Below, piece after piece: positions 1 to 9,967 of a DNA stretch of 64,000 nt. The notes beneath the pieces are model-generated. The model had not been told where the DNA came from and searched no databases. It saw only the letters and a program-made list of their open reading frames with translations. How positions within the stretch are numbered: position 1 is the stretch's first letter; each line of letters begins with the position of its first letter. The stretch is from Amycolatopsis pretoriensis. Its GTDB lineage: Bacteria; Actinomycetota; Actinomycetes; Mycobacteriales; Pseudonocardiaceae. The stretch is from assembly GCF_900107925.1 (NCBI RefSeq), contig NZ_FNUJ01000005.1, positions 620,001 to 684,000 of the forward strand. Reading direction: 5' to 3'. The position numbers were made by a program, and so were the translations under genes.

Positions 1-2
1 TG

Positions 3-338
3 AACACGGAACCGGACCGCCCGACTCGGAAGGTGACGATCCACGCGAACGCACCCTGGACGGCGACGATCGCGGACTACCGGACCTTGCCGGTGGCGGC
101 TCCGGGGTCTCCGGTGTCCGGCAAGGGTGACGCGGTGTTCCGGGTCCCCGACGGGGTTCGGACGGTGGTTTTCACGGCCAAGACGCGCGGGAACGTGGCC
201 GTTTGGGTGCACTCGGAGAAGGTCCGCGATCTTTTGGTGAACGAGATCGGGGATTTGTCGAAGACGGTTGAGGTTGTGGGGCCGGCTTACCTGTTGGTCG
301 AGGGGTACGAGGCCAGCTGGACGATCACGCCGTCCTGA
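3..338 (+). CDS. hypothetical protein, 5'-partial
   Basis: The reading frame is open to the left edge of the window and ends in TGA at 336-338. A GTG at 33 could serve as start, but the purine-rich GGAAG abuts it with no spacing, so I think the gene enters from outside and only the C-terminal ~112 residues are visible. The visible part is rich in beta-branched residues and ends in a Trp-containing strand pattern (GYEASWTI), which suggests a small beta-sandwich domain. I do not recognise a family. A strong hairpin follows the stop directly. Confidence 0.55.
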   Translation, partial: NTEPDRPTRKVTIHANAPWTATIADYRTLPVAAPGSPVSGKGDAVFRVPDGVRTVVFTAKTRGNVAVWVHSEKVRDLLVNEIGDLSKTVEVVGPAYLLVEGYEASWTITPS

Positions 339-365
339 GCGGGCACCCGGTCGCCGGGTGCCCGC
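339..365 (+). terminator. Rho-independent-type hairpin after the first gene
   Basis: A perfect 12-bp inverted repeat (GCGGGCACCCGG / CCGGGTGCCCGC) with a 3-base loop begins at the base after the upstream stop codon. There is no clear T-run, which is common for actinobacterial terminators. Confidence 0.75.
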
Positions 366-459
366 GGCGGCGTCACCGGTAGTTGGTGAACTGCGTCCTG
401 CCTGGGGTGATGGCGTGGTTCGGGGCTCTTAGCTACGGATTTGTATCCGTTGGTGGCCG

Positions 460-1209
460 TCATTCGTCGTCGTCGGCTGATGTCGTCCGTACCGGATTTG
501 TACCCGAGTGTCGTGCATGCTTCGGCAAAGCTGCTTCATTTCCGGCTGGTCGGCTGGAGTCGGCTTCTCGTCGTCGCCAGATTGTCCTGACCGGTGAACC
601 CCTTCCCGGTGTGTCGACCTGCCGCCGGATTTCATCAGAAGTCGTCGGCGAGAGTGGTTCAAGGACGCCCAGTTCGGCACGCATGACTTCCAAGGCGGCA
701 TCATTTGCCTCCATAAGTAGATCCCGAACTGTCTGGGGTATCTCTATTTTAATGACTTCTTGAGGTGAAGTGTCTTGTGGGCTTGGCAATTGTCGCAGCA
801 TATGACCGCTGACCTCCAGGGCGCACCTCTGAAAGCTGATGTACGCGGACACTACTTGCGGTGACCCGAGTAGCCTAATCCTGGGAATGAGGTCGATGAT
901 TGCGTCTGTTTCCTTATGTATCTTGGGAATGAGCTCGGAGAATGAGGCCAAACTCCGTGACGTTGCTGCCGCCTCTGCGGTGAAAAGAATGAAGTTCATT
1001 GCAGCAATCGATGCTTGGTCGAATAATTCGTATGCTCGGGAGTGAAGTAATTTTCTGCGCTCAATGTCGCGCTCGTGGGCGAGTTCGCGAGTATGGCGGA
1101 TGTTGGCGTGTTTGTTCGCTTGCGTGGTTGTGAGCCAGCTGGCGGCCATGGCGATCCCACCTGAAAGAACAGCGATTGTAATCAGCAGCCACCACGGTGT
1201 TCCGGTCAT
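460..1209 (-). CDS. hypothetical membrane-anchored protein with codon use unlike its neighbours
   Basis: This is a 249-residue protein of unknown function. The N-terminus has one hydrophobic segment at residues ~8-26 (WLLITIAVLSGGIAMAASW). It is followed by a charged helical stretch (~30-60) that could form a coiled coil, a helical body, and a low-complexity Arg/Ser-rich tail ending in DDDE. The arrangement suggests a protein anchored by one helix with a cytoplasmic body. Codons such as AAT, ATT and TAT are much more common here than in surrounding genes, and GC content drops between ~700 and 1210, which suggests transfer. The ATG at 1209 has only a weak ribosome binding site. I recognise no catalytic motif. 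Confidence 0.6.
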   Translation of the reverse strand: MTGTPWWLLITIAVLSGGIAMAASWLTTTQANKHANIRHTRELAHERDIERRKLLHSRAYELFDQASIAAMNFILFTAEAAATSRSLASFSELIPKIHKETDAIIDLIPRIRLLGSPQVVSAYISFQRCALEVSGHMLRQLPSPQDTSPQEVIKIEIPQTVRDLLMEANDAALEVMRAELGVLEPLSPTTSDEIRRQVDTPGRGSPVRTIWRRREADSSRPAGNEAALPKHARHSGTNPVRTTSADDDE

Positions 1210-1689
1210 ATTGGAACGCTAGTACCTGTCGAAGTTTTAATCTATGTCAACTCCGGGCAAGTGTGTGGCTTCGGCATCTCGTCGACCTGGCGCAGCCCAA
1301 TCACGTCGTGGCACGGGTCAGTGATCACCCTGCCGGACCTCCCCCTTCCCGATCCTAAGCCGCCTGAGCTCGTATCGGGCCGGATGCGTGTTTGAGCCTG
1401 TGGCGAGCGGGAAGGGGGAGCACAGACGGGACCACGGGTTGCCTGCTTGTGGACGCGACAGATGCTCTCCGCCGGCCATCTCGGGGACCTGCCTGTCTGG
1501 CGAGGACATCCGTTCTCCGGATTCGGCCTACCGTGGCTATCGGCCTTCCGCCCCGGCCGACTTGCCGGGGACCGGCCGCCAGGCCGCACGCCCCCGGGAG
1601 GGCTTGGCCAGGCAAAGAACTGGGGCCGAGCGGCCGCCTTGATCCTGTAGAGAAAGTTCTCACCAAGCCTCCGCCTCACGGCCAGCGGC
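1210..1689. other. gene-free stretch
   Basis: This 480-base stretch has open frames on both strands, but none shows the third-position GC pattern, start signals or recognisable protein features of the neighbours. The right half is strongly G/C-rich. It may be decayed sequence next to the atypical gene at 460-1209. I see no RNA gene or mobile-element end in it. Confidence 0.5.
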
Positions 1690-2163
1690 TCAACCGAGAA
1701 GAGCCCGAAGCGCTGCGGCGTCGCTGGCGAGTTGCGCAGGGTCGATCTGGGCTTCGTCGCCACTCTGAGGCAGCAGCGGGAACGGCCTACCCGGAGCAGG
1801 ATCCTCGACGAAGCGCGGCAGCAGGTGCGTGTGGAGATGCGGGACGGTGTTCCCCAGCGTCTCGTAGTTCATCTTCAGCGGCCGGTAGAACGTGGCCAGC
1901 GCCTTCGCCACGGTCGACGTCGCCTTCCAGTACGCCTGCGCCTCCGGCTCGCTCAGCTCGAATGGCTCGACGACGTGACGCCCGCGCCAGATCATGAGCG
2001 TGTACCCGCGCTGGATGTCGGCTCGCTGGAGCACGGCGTCCACATCGGCCGTCTCGAAGATCCGGATTCCGTAGGTGTCTTCGTCCAAACGCTTCGACTG
2101 GCACATCTCGCAGGCTTTGCCGCTGATCCGCTCGGCCCAGTTGGCCGGCCACTCGCTCGTCAT
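1690..2163 (-). CDS. HIT (histidine triad) family protein
   Basis: This is a 157-residue protein of the HIT superfamily, nucleotide hydrolases and transferases of the Hint/Fhit type. The triad motif is visible near residue 110 as PHLHTHLLPR, matching H-x-H-x-H with hydrophobic residues between. An N-terminal CxxC-like segment (CEMCQSK) may be half of a metal site, as in other HIT proteins. I chose the ATG at 2163 because GAAGG lies about 12 bases upstream. A GTG at 2187 would add eight residues but has no ribosome binding site. The substrate cannot be inferred. Confidence 0.85.
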   Translation of the reverse strand: MTSEWPANWAERISGKACEMCQSKRLDEDTYGIRIFETADVDAVLQRADIQRGYTLMIWRGRHVVEPFELSEPEAQAYWKATSTVAKALATFYRPLKMNYETLGNTVPHLHTHLLPRFVEDPAPGRPFPLLPQSGDEAQIDPAQLASDAAALRALLG

Positions 2164-2286
2164 GGCTGACTGTCGCCTTCGTTCCACTCGTAGCTGAGCT
2201 GGCCGGCCGAAGGGCTTCGGTCTGCGTGACCGACGTTGTACCCGCGGGCACCTGAACCCAGATACCCGCAGGTCAACGACGATAAA

Positions 2287-2778
2287 TCACCGGTAGTTGG
2301 TGAACTGCAGCGCGATCTCGAAGTCCTTGCCCTTCAGCAACGCGATCACGTCCTGCAGCTGGTCCTTCTTCTTGCCCGACACCCGCAGCTGGTCGCCCTG
2401 GATCTGGGCCTGGACGCCCTTCGGGCCCTCGTCCCGGATGAACTTCGCGATCTGCTTCGCCTTGTCCGACGCGATGCCCTGCAGGATCTTGCCCGAGATC
2501 TTGTAGATCTTGCCCGACAGCGCCGGCTCGTCGGCTTCGAACGCCTTCAACGAGATGCTGCGCTTGATCAGCTTCTCCTTGAACACCTCGACCGCGGCCA
2601 GGGCGCGCTCCTCGGTCTCGGACTCGATCGCGATCGCCTCCTCGCCGGACCAGTTGATCGTCGTGCCCGTGCCGCGGAAGTCGAACCTCGTGCCGAGCTC
2701 CTTGCCCGCCTGGTTCAGCGCGTTGTCCACCTCCTGGCGGTCGACCTTGCTCACGACGTCGAAAGAGGGATCCGCCAC
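2287..2778 (-). CDS. YajQ-family nucleotide-binding protein
   Basis: This 163-residue protein matches the YajQ/DUF520 family across its length. It begins MADPSFDVVSKVDRQEVDNA, the family's typical N-terminus, continues through GTRFDFRGT and ends with the characteristic QFTNYR. Family members have two RNA-binding-like ferredoxin folds, and some bind cyclic di-GMP and act as effectors. Whether this one does is inference, though an EAL-domain protein lies ~7 kb downstream. Length is normal. tRNA-Tyr lies divergently just beyond its start. Confidence 0.93.
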   Translation of the reverse strand: MADPSFDVVSKVDRQEVDNALNQAGKELGTRFDFRGTGTTINWSGEEAIAIESETEERALAAVEVFKEKLIKRSISLKAFEADEPALSGKIYKISGKILQGIASDKAKQIAKFIRDEGPKGVQAQIQGDQLRVSGKKKDQLQDVIALLKGKDFEIALQFTNYR

Positions 2779-2895
2779 GTGTCCTCACACCTCGTACTCG
2801 CTTGTCAGGGGCACCCAGCCTAGCCCCGGGTATCCCGGTTGACCCCCGCCGGGAGCCGTTGGGTAAGCTTCTCGACGGCCGGTACGACCGGCCAT

Positions 2896-2978
2896 GGCGG
2901 GTTACCCGAGTGGCCAAAGGGGACTGGCTGTAAACCAGTTGGCTTACGCCTACGGGGGTTCGAATCCCTCACCCGCCA
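2896..2978 (+). tRNA. tRNA-Tyr (anticodon GTA)
   Basis: This is an 83-nt class II tRNA. The acceptor stem GGCGGGT pairs with ACCCGCC, the anticodon loop reads CTGTAAA (anticodon GTA), the variable arm is long as expected for bacterial tRNA-Tyr, and the T arm contains GGTTCGAATCC. The 3' CCA is not encoded. Confidence 0.97.
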
Positions 2979-3047
2979 CCCACGAGAATCAGCCTGGTGA
3001 TCCGTCGCCAGGCTGATTTCGTTTGTGCGACGAAGGTACGGTGACCC

Positions 3048-3791
3048 TTGGCAGCACCCGGCTGGCTGACCTCGTCGCCCATCGCCCACCGCGGCCTGCA
3101 CAGCGGCTCCGCGGACGCACCCGAAAACACGATGCCCGCCTTCGCGCGCGCCGTCGAAGCGGGCGTTCCCTTCGAGTTCGACGTCCAGCTGAGCCGGGAC
3201 GGTGTTCCCGTCGTGCTGCACGACGCCGACTTCTCGCGGATGGCCGTCAACGGGACCGGGCTGGTCCGGGAACTCGACTGGGCGCGGATCGGCGAGCTGC
3301 GGATCGGCGCCGCGCAGGAGCGCGTCCCGCGGCTCGACGACGTGCTGGAGCTGGTCGACGGCCGGGTGCCGGTCGTCGTCGACGTGCGCCGCTGGGGGTT
3401 CGACCGCTCGTCGGCGCTCGAACGGGCCGTCGCCGAACGCCTGCGTGGCTACCCCGACGGCGCCGTCGTGCAGTCCTTCGACCCGGTCGCCGTCGGGCGG
3501 TTCCGGCGGCTGGTGCCGGATCGCGCCGTCGGCCAGGCCTCCGGGTCCCTCCCGTCCGCCGGCCCGGTCAAGTCCCTGCTGGGACGGATGATGCTGACGA
3601 ACGCCGTCATGCGGCCCGACTACCTCGCCTACGAGCTCGCCGCGCTGCCGGACCCCTTCGTGACGTTCTGGCGCACCGCCTGCCGCCCGGTGATCGCCTA
3701 CACCGCGCACTCCCCGGAGGAGGCCGAACGGGCTTCGCGGCTCGCCGACGGCTACTTCTTCTCCGGGTTCACGCCGGCGACCCGCGCCTGA
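3048..3791 (+). CDS. glycerophosphodiester phosphodiesterase
   Basis: This 247-residue enzyme of the GDPD family hydrolyses glycerophosphodiesters to glycerol-3-phosphate and an alcohol. The hallmark motifs are visible: AHRG (~13-16) and PENT (~26), then FEFDVQLSRDGVPVVLHD (~42-59), which carries the metal-binding E-x-D and the second catalytic His. It starts with TTG, with GAAGG about 14 bases upstream. No signal peptide is seen, so it is probably cytoplasmic. Its last 40 bases overlap the converging DUF4231 gene. Confidence 0.93.
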   Translation: MAAPGWLTSSPIAHRGLHSGSADAPENTMPAFARAVEAGVPFEFDVQLSRDGVPVVLHDADFSRMAVNGTGLVRELDWARIGELRIGAAQERVPRLDDVLELVDGRVPVVVDVRRWGFDRSSALERAVAERLRGYPDGAVVQSFDPVAVGRFRRLVPDRAVGQASGSLPSAGPVKSLLGRMMLTNAVMRPDYLAYELAALPDPFVTFWRTACRPVIAYTAHSPEEAERASRLADGYFFSGFTPATRA

Positions 3792-4312
3792 TCACGTCCG
3801 CTTCCGTTGCGGTCGTGCACGTTGTGGGCCGGGAAGGCCAGGTCGGCGAAGAAGCTTTCCGCTTCCCGCTTGCGGATCTCGATCAGCTTCCGCGCGAACT
3901 CCCGGGTGACTTCGATCTGACGCGGATCGGGCGCGCCGTCGCCGTTCGTCGTGGTGTCCAGGTCGCCGTGCCAGTCCCACCACGCCTCGGTGATCGCCCG
4001 CTCGGTGTTGCGCAGCAGGATCCAGGACTGGTCCCAGCGGTAGAACGCCCGCAGCGCGGTGACGCCGGCGACGACGACACCCGCCACCGACACGGCCAGC
4101 TTCGCGCCCGGCCAGTCGAGGGTCGCCAGCAGCGGCAGGCTGGCGCCGACCACGATCACCGTGATGCCGCTGAGCCGGAAGAACCGGCGGTGCCAGGTGG
4201 CGCGCGAGTTGTAGAAGCTGCGCAGGCGCATCGCGTACGTTTCGACGGCCACCGGGTAACCGAGCGACTTCGGGTCGGGCAGGGCGTGGGGGAACGGCGG
4301 TCGGAACTTCAT
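3752..4312 (-). CDS. DUF4231 domain-containing membrane protein
   Basis: This is a 186-residue protein. The N-terminal ~40 residues contain Tyr/Arg-rich helices. Two hydrophobic segments follow (~46-66 and ~72-92), then a helical domain with RNTERAITEAWWDWHG and a C-terminal charged helix. This is the DUF4231 pattern, a two-TM family that resembles the SLATT membrane domains linked in other genomes to nucleotide-signal immunity; here it stands alone. The ATG at 4312 is preceded by GGAGG at ideal spacing. The 3' end overlaps the GDPD gene by 40 bp. Confidence 0.8.
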   Translation of the reverse strand: MKFRPPFPHALPDPKSLGYPVAVETYAMRLRSFYNSRATWHRRFFRLSGITVIVVGASLPLLATLDWPGAKLAVSVAGVVVAGVTALRAFYRWDQSWILLRNTERAITEAWWDWHGDLDTTTNGDGAPDPRQIEVTREFARKLIEIRKREAESFFADLAFPAHNVHDRNGSGRDQARVAGVNPEKK

Positions 4313-4604
4313 GGGGTCGATCCTCCGGCACGACGAGCTTTCCTGGGAAGTCGCGGTCCCGCCCGGCGTGTTACGGCGGCTCCCGGCGCTCATTTCCGCA
4401 AAACCGGTTCGCGTCGATTGTGCGATTTGTCGACAACGGCAACGATGTGAATTGACGACGCGGGTCGGACGAGGTTGATCCGCGAAACGGATGAAGAGTG
4501 ATTCGGCCGCCAGGCGTCATTTCCGGAAACAAGCGGGAAACGGTAACGGATTTCGTGACCGGCCCGACCCCGCGAGTGCCGAACCCAGACCAGTGGAGGT
4601 ACGC

Positions 4605-5292
4605 ATGCCGGTTCCCGGGACGCTCGACCGCCCGACGCGCGACCAGCTCGTGCGGGTCCAGTACGCCGATGCCGGGCTCGTGGCCGACTACGCCGAGGCG
4701 TACGCCGGCCGGGGGCCCACCGCCCGGTACCACCGATCCCGGATCAACGCCGTCGACCAGGTGCTCCGGAAGCACCCGGGTGGCACGCTCCTCGACGTCG
4801 GCTGCGGGCCGGGGATGATGGTCCGCCATCTCCTGGAAAGCCGGCCGCGGGAATTCTCCGTGACCGGCTGCGACCGGTCCGCCGCGATGGTCGACGCCGC
4901 GCGGCGCACCACCGGGAAAGCCGCGAATTTCTCCGTCGGGGACATCGAAGAAATGCCGTTCGCCGACTGCGGTTTCGACGTCGCGCTCGCGATGGGCGTG
5001 CTCGAATACGTGGACGTTCCGCTCGCGCTGCGCGAAATCGCCCGCGTGGTCCGCCCCGGCGGTCTCGTGGTCGTCACCATGCTCAACCCGCTCAGCCCGT
5101 ACCGGCTGGTCGACGCGGCGGCTGCGCCACGAGCTGTGGCGGGCCGGCCTGCAACCGGAAGACACGCTCTTCTACGACGTCACCGCGCTGGTGCCGCCGC
5201 TCGACCGGATCGTCCGCCGGGACACGAAGACCGCCCGCGGCGTGGCCGGCCGGCTCGGCACCGGCTACCTGATCGCCGCGCGCCGGCTCTGA
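4605..5292 (+). pseudogene. class I SAM-dependent methyltransferase, frameshifted and internally shortened
   Basis: The frame starts at ATG 4605, with GGAGGT five bases upstream, and encodes a Rossmann methyltransferase: DVGCGPGMMVRHLL (motif I), then GDIEEMPFADCGFDVALAMGVLEYV and VVRPGGLVVVTMLNPLSPYRL. From ~5115 the sense shifts by one base. In the second frame RLRHELWRAGL, FYDVTALVPPLDR and a GTGYLIAARRL end are clearly coding and stop at 5292, ten bases before a strong terminator. The combined product (~229 codons) is about 40 residues shorter than I would expect, the loss falling at the junction. Sequencing error, recent deletion or a true pseudogene are all possible. Confidence 0.75.
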
Positions 5293-5301
5293 ACGCGAAG
5301 C

Positions 5302-5342
5302 GAACGGCCGGTTTCCCTGGGGGATGGGGAAACCGGCCGTTC
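5302..5342. terminator. bidirectional terminator between the methyltransferase and lon
   Basis: A perfect 16-bp inverted repeat (GAACGGCCGGTTTCCC and its complement) has a 9-base loop. It lies between the convergent ends of the methyltransferase and lon. Confidence 0.88.
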
Positions 5343-5362
5343 TCAGGTGGCGGCGTTCGGGG

Positions 5363-7765
<2,403 letters not shown>

Positions 7766-7781
7766 GTGCACTCCTCGTGTA

Positions 7782-7802
7782 GTTGAGTCTGCCTTGCTCA
7801 AC
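7782..7802. promoter_or_regulatory. HAIR-like HspR operator upstream of lon
   Basis: The + strand reads GTTGAGT-N7-GCTCAAC, a near-symmetric inverted repeat with 7-base arms and a 7-base spacer. The HspR operator HAIR is CTTGAGT-N7-ACTCAAG, and streptomycete lon is a known HspR target. The element begins 17 bases upstream of the lon ATG, a position suited to repression. Confidence 0.75.
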
Positions 7803-7865
7803 TCTCCGATGGGTGCGTTTGTTTCCGATGGTGCGTTCGCCCACAGCGATCAGCGAAACCGCAGG

Positions 7866-8720
7866 TCAGGCTCCTGGCTTGACCCCGATGCCACACCAGG
7901 CGAACGGCCGAGCCTCGGCTTCCAGGGCGTTCAGCTTCCGGTCTGGCCGCCAGTCCGGCAGGTGCACGATGCCCGGCTCCATGATCTCCCAGTCACCGAA
8001 CAGCGGCTCGATCTCCTCGCGGTTGCGCAGCCAGACCGGGTTGCTCGTCTTGCGGTACTGCTCGACGAACCAGCGCAGGCCGTCCAGGTACGGGCCCGTC
8101 CCGTCGCCCTCGCTCATCTGGGAGATCGCCAGCCAGCTGCCCGGTGCGAGCTTGTCGCGGTAGGCCTTCAGCAGCCCGATGGGGTCGTCGTCCGGGCCGA
8201 CGAAGTGCAGGACCGCCATCATCATCAGGCAGACCGGCTGCGAGAAGTCGATGAGCCGCTTCGTCTCTTCCGCCCGCAGCACGGACTTCGCGTCCCTCAT
8301 GTCCGCCTGGACGATGCCCGCCCAGTCCGTCGCCATCTCCTCTTCGAGGATCAGCGTCGCGTGCGCGACCGCGACCGGCTCGTAGTCGACGTACACGACC
8401 TTCGCGTCGTGGTCCTCGGGCAGCTCCGCCTCGACGACCTCGTGGACGTTGCCCGCCGTCGGGACGCCGGAGCCCAGGTCGATGAACTGGCGGATGCCGG
8501 CCCGCAGCGCCGCCCGGACCGCGCGGTTCATGAACTCGCGGTTCTGCTTCGAGCCGGGGCGCACGAGCGGCCACTGCTGCTCCATGCGCCGGCCGAACTC
8601 GCGGTCCACGGCCCAGTTCTGCGTGCCGCCGAGGTACCAGTCGTAGATCCGGGCCGCGGACGGCTTCTCGGTGTCGACGCCTTCGGGCGCTCTCGGCGCC
8701 GAATCACGCTGGTCGGTCAC
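7866..8720 (-). CDS. SAM-dependent methyltransferase, DUF574 (Methyltransf_19) family
   Basis: This 284-residue protein belongs to the actinobacterial DUF574 group. It shows the N-terminal PSAARIYDWYLGGTQNWAVD motif, the modified SAM site FIDLGSGVPTAGNVHEVV (~85-102), VVYVDYEPVAVAHA and ADMRD. These features are diagnostic of a family abundant in Streptomyces, Amycolatopsis and relatives, whose substrates are mostly unknown. The start is GTG at 8720, with a GAGGGGAG ribosome binding site nearby. It follows lon in the same direction's upstream region, but the HAIR-like element separates them, so it is probably a single-gene unit. Confidence 0.9.
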   Translation of the reverse strand: MTDQRDSAPRAPEGVDTEKPSAARIYDWYLGGTQNWAVDREFGRRMEQQWPLVRPGSKQNREFMNRAVRAALRAGIRQFIDLGSGVPTAGNVHEVVEAELPEDHDAKVVYVDYEPVAVAHATLILEEEMATDWAGIVQADMRDAKSVLRAEETKRLIDFSQPVCLMMMAVLHFVGPDDDPIGLLKAYRDKLAPGSWLAISQMSEGDGTGPYLDGLRWFVEQYRKTSNPVWLRNREEIEPLFGDWEIMEPGIVHLPDWRPDRKLNALEAEARPFAWCGIGVKPGA

Positions 8721-8791
8721 TTCCGGCTCCCCTCGCTGCTCCCGGTGGCAAGCCTATAAGGACCGACGCCCTGGGGTAAGCCGCCAGTCGT

Positions 8792-9730
8792 TCAGCGAAC
8801 GGCCGGCCGGCGCTGCCAGTACGTCCACAGCGGGCGGTACCCCTGGGCGTACCAGAACGGCGTCGACAACGGGTTCGCCGCCGCGTGGTGCAGGAGGACG
8901 ACGTCGGCGCCTTCCTCGTCCAGCACGTGGTGGGCGTGGGCGGACAGCGCGGTGCCGACACCGGACGACCGCGCGGTCTCCGCGACGGCCAGCGACGACA
9001 GGTAGCCGACGCGGGACGCGTTGACGCGGTCGCTGATCCAGCCGGTCTCGCCCGGGTGCTGGACGTTCACCATCCCGAGCGGACGGCCGTACAGCTCGGC
9101 GATCCACAGCGGCGGCTCCGGCCGGTTCAGCTGCTCGGCGAGGTCCTTGGCCATGATGTCCTCGACGCCCTTGCGGAAGTTGACCGTGCCGTACTGCGCG
9201 TCGAAGGTGTGCAGTTCCAGGCCGAGCGCGACGGCGGTTTCGAGGTCGCCGGGCTCGGCGCGGCGGATCTTGACGCCGGGCGTGCCGCGCGGGCCGGCCG
9301 GGATCATCCGCTCCGCCGGGCGGACCGCGATCACCCGCAGCGGCGCGAAGCCGTGGTGCAGCATTTCGCGCGTGCCGGCGGCGTCGCGGCTCGCGCGCGG
9401 GACGATCGCCGCGGTCTCGGTGTCGCCGCGCTCGGCGACCGCGCGCAGATGTTCATCCCATCGAGTGAGCAGCGCGTCGAGGGCCGCCGCCGGCTGGGGG
9501 CCGGCCAGCTGGAGGTCGAGGCGGTGCTCGGTGAGCGCCCGCCACGGCGCGTTGGGCGCGTCCTGGTCGACCTGGATGCGCGAGGCGAGGGCGGACGCGG
9601 CGGAGTCACCCGTCGCGACCTCCAGCACCACCGCGTTTTCGGCCGCCTCGAAGGGAGATGAACCGGGGAGCAGGGAATCCACCGCCGCGAGCCGGGCCGC
9701 GTGTTCGGTGGCTATCACGTCGCTGTGCAT
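8792..9730 (-). CDS. GNAT-family N-acetyltransferase
   Basis: This 312-residue protein has a C-terminal GNAT domain (~170-300). The acetyl-CoA binding core is VGYLSSLAVAETARSSGVGTALSAHAHHVL, followed by VVLLHHAAANPLSTPFWYAQGYRPLW, typical of strands 5-7. The N-terminal ~150 residues may be a second, degenerate GNAT-like domain. I chose ATG 9730 because codon use becomes regular there, although no good ribosome binding site precedes it. The transcript may be leaderless. It is divergent from the EAL-domain gene. The substrate is unknown. Confidence 0.82.
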   Translation of the reverse strand: MHSDVIATEHAARLAAVDSLLPGSSPFEAAENAVVLEVATGDSAASALASRIQVDQDAPNAPWRALTEHRLDLQLAGPQPAAALDALLTRWDEHLRAVAERGDTETAAIVPRASRDAAGTREMLHHGFAPLRVIAVRPAERMIPAGPRGTPGVKIRRAEPGDLETAVALGLELHTFDAQYGTVNFRKGVEDIMAKDLAEQLNRPEPPLWIAELYGRPLGMVNVQHPGETGWISDRVNASRVGYLSSLAVAETARSSGVGTALSAHAHHVLDEEGADVVLLHHAAANPLSTPFWYAQGYRPLWTYWQRRPAVR

Positions 9731-9967
9731 GGGTTCATTGAAGCGCGACCGGGGCGTCCGTGTGCAAAGGACCAACCCCTTAGCCGACCCTTTACGTTTC
9801 ACCCCTTGGTCCACGCAGGTCAGCGCCATCGAGGCATTGTTAACCCTGGGGTGATCTCCTACTGTCTCGAAAGGGACGCGGGTACGCCCTACGGGGTACG
9901 GTATGGCCCTTGTCCACACCCGAAGTCACGGATCAGTACCGGTGGACAAGCCGGGAGGGAAGGTCGG

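Noticed and set aside
1242..1997. Overlapping open frames on both strands between the low-GC gene and the HIT gene
   Set aside because: None has a ribosome binding site or local codon pattern, and they overlap each other or the HIT gene.
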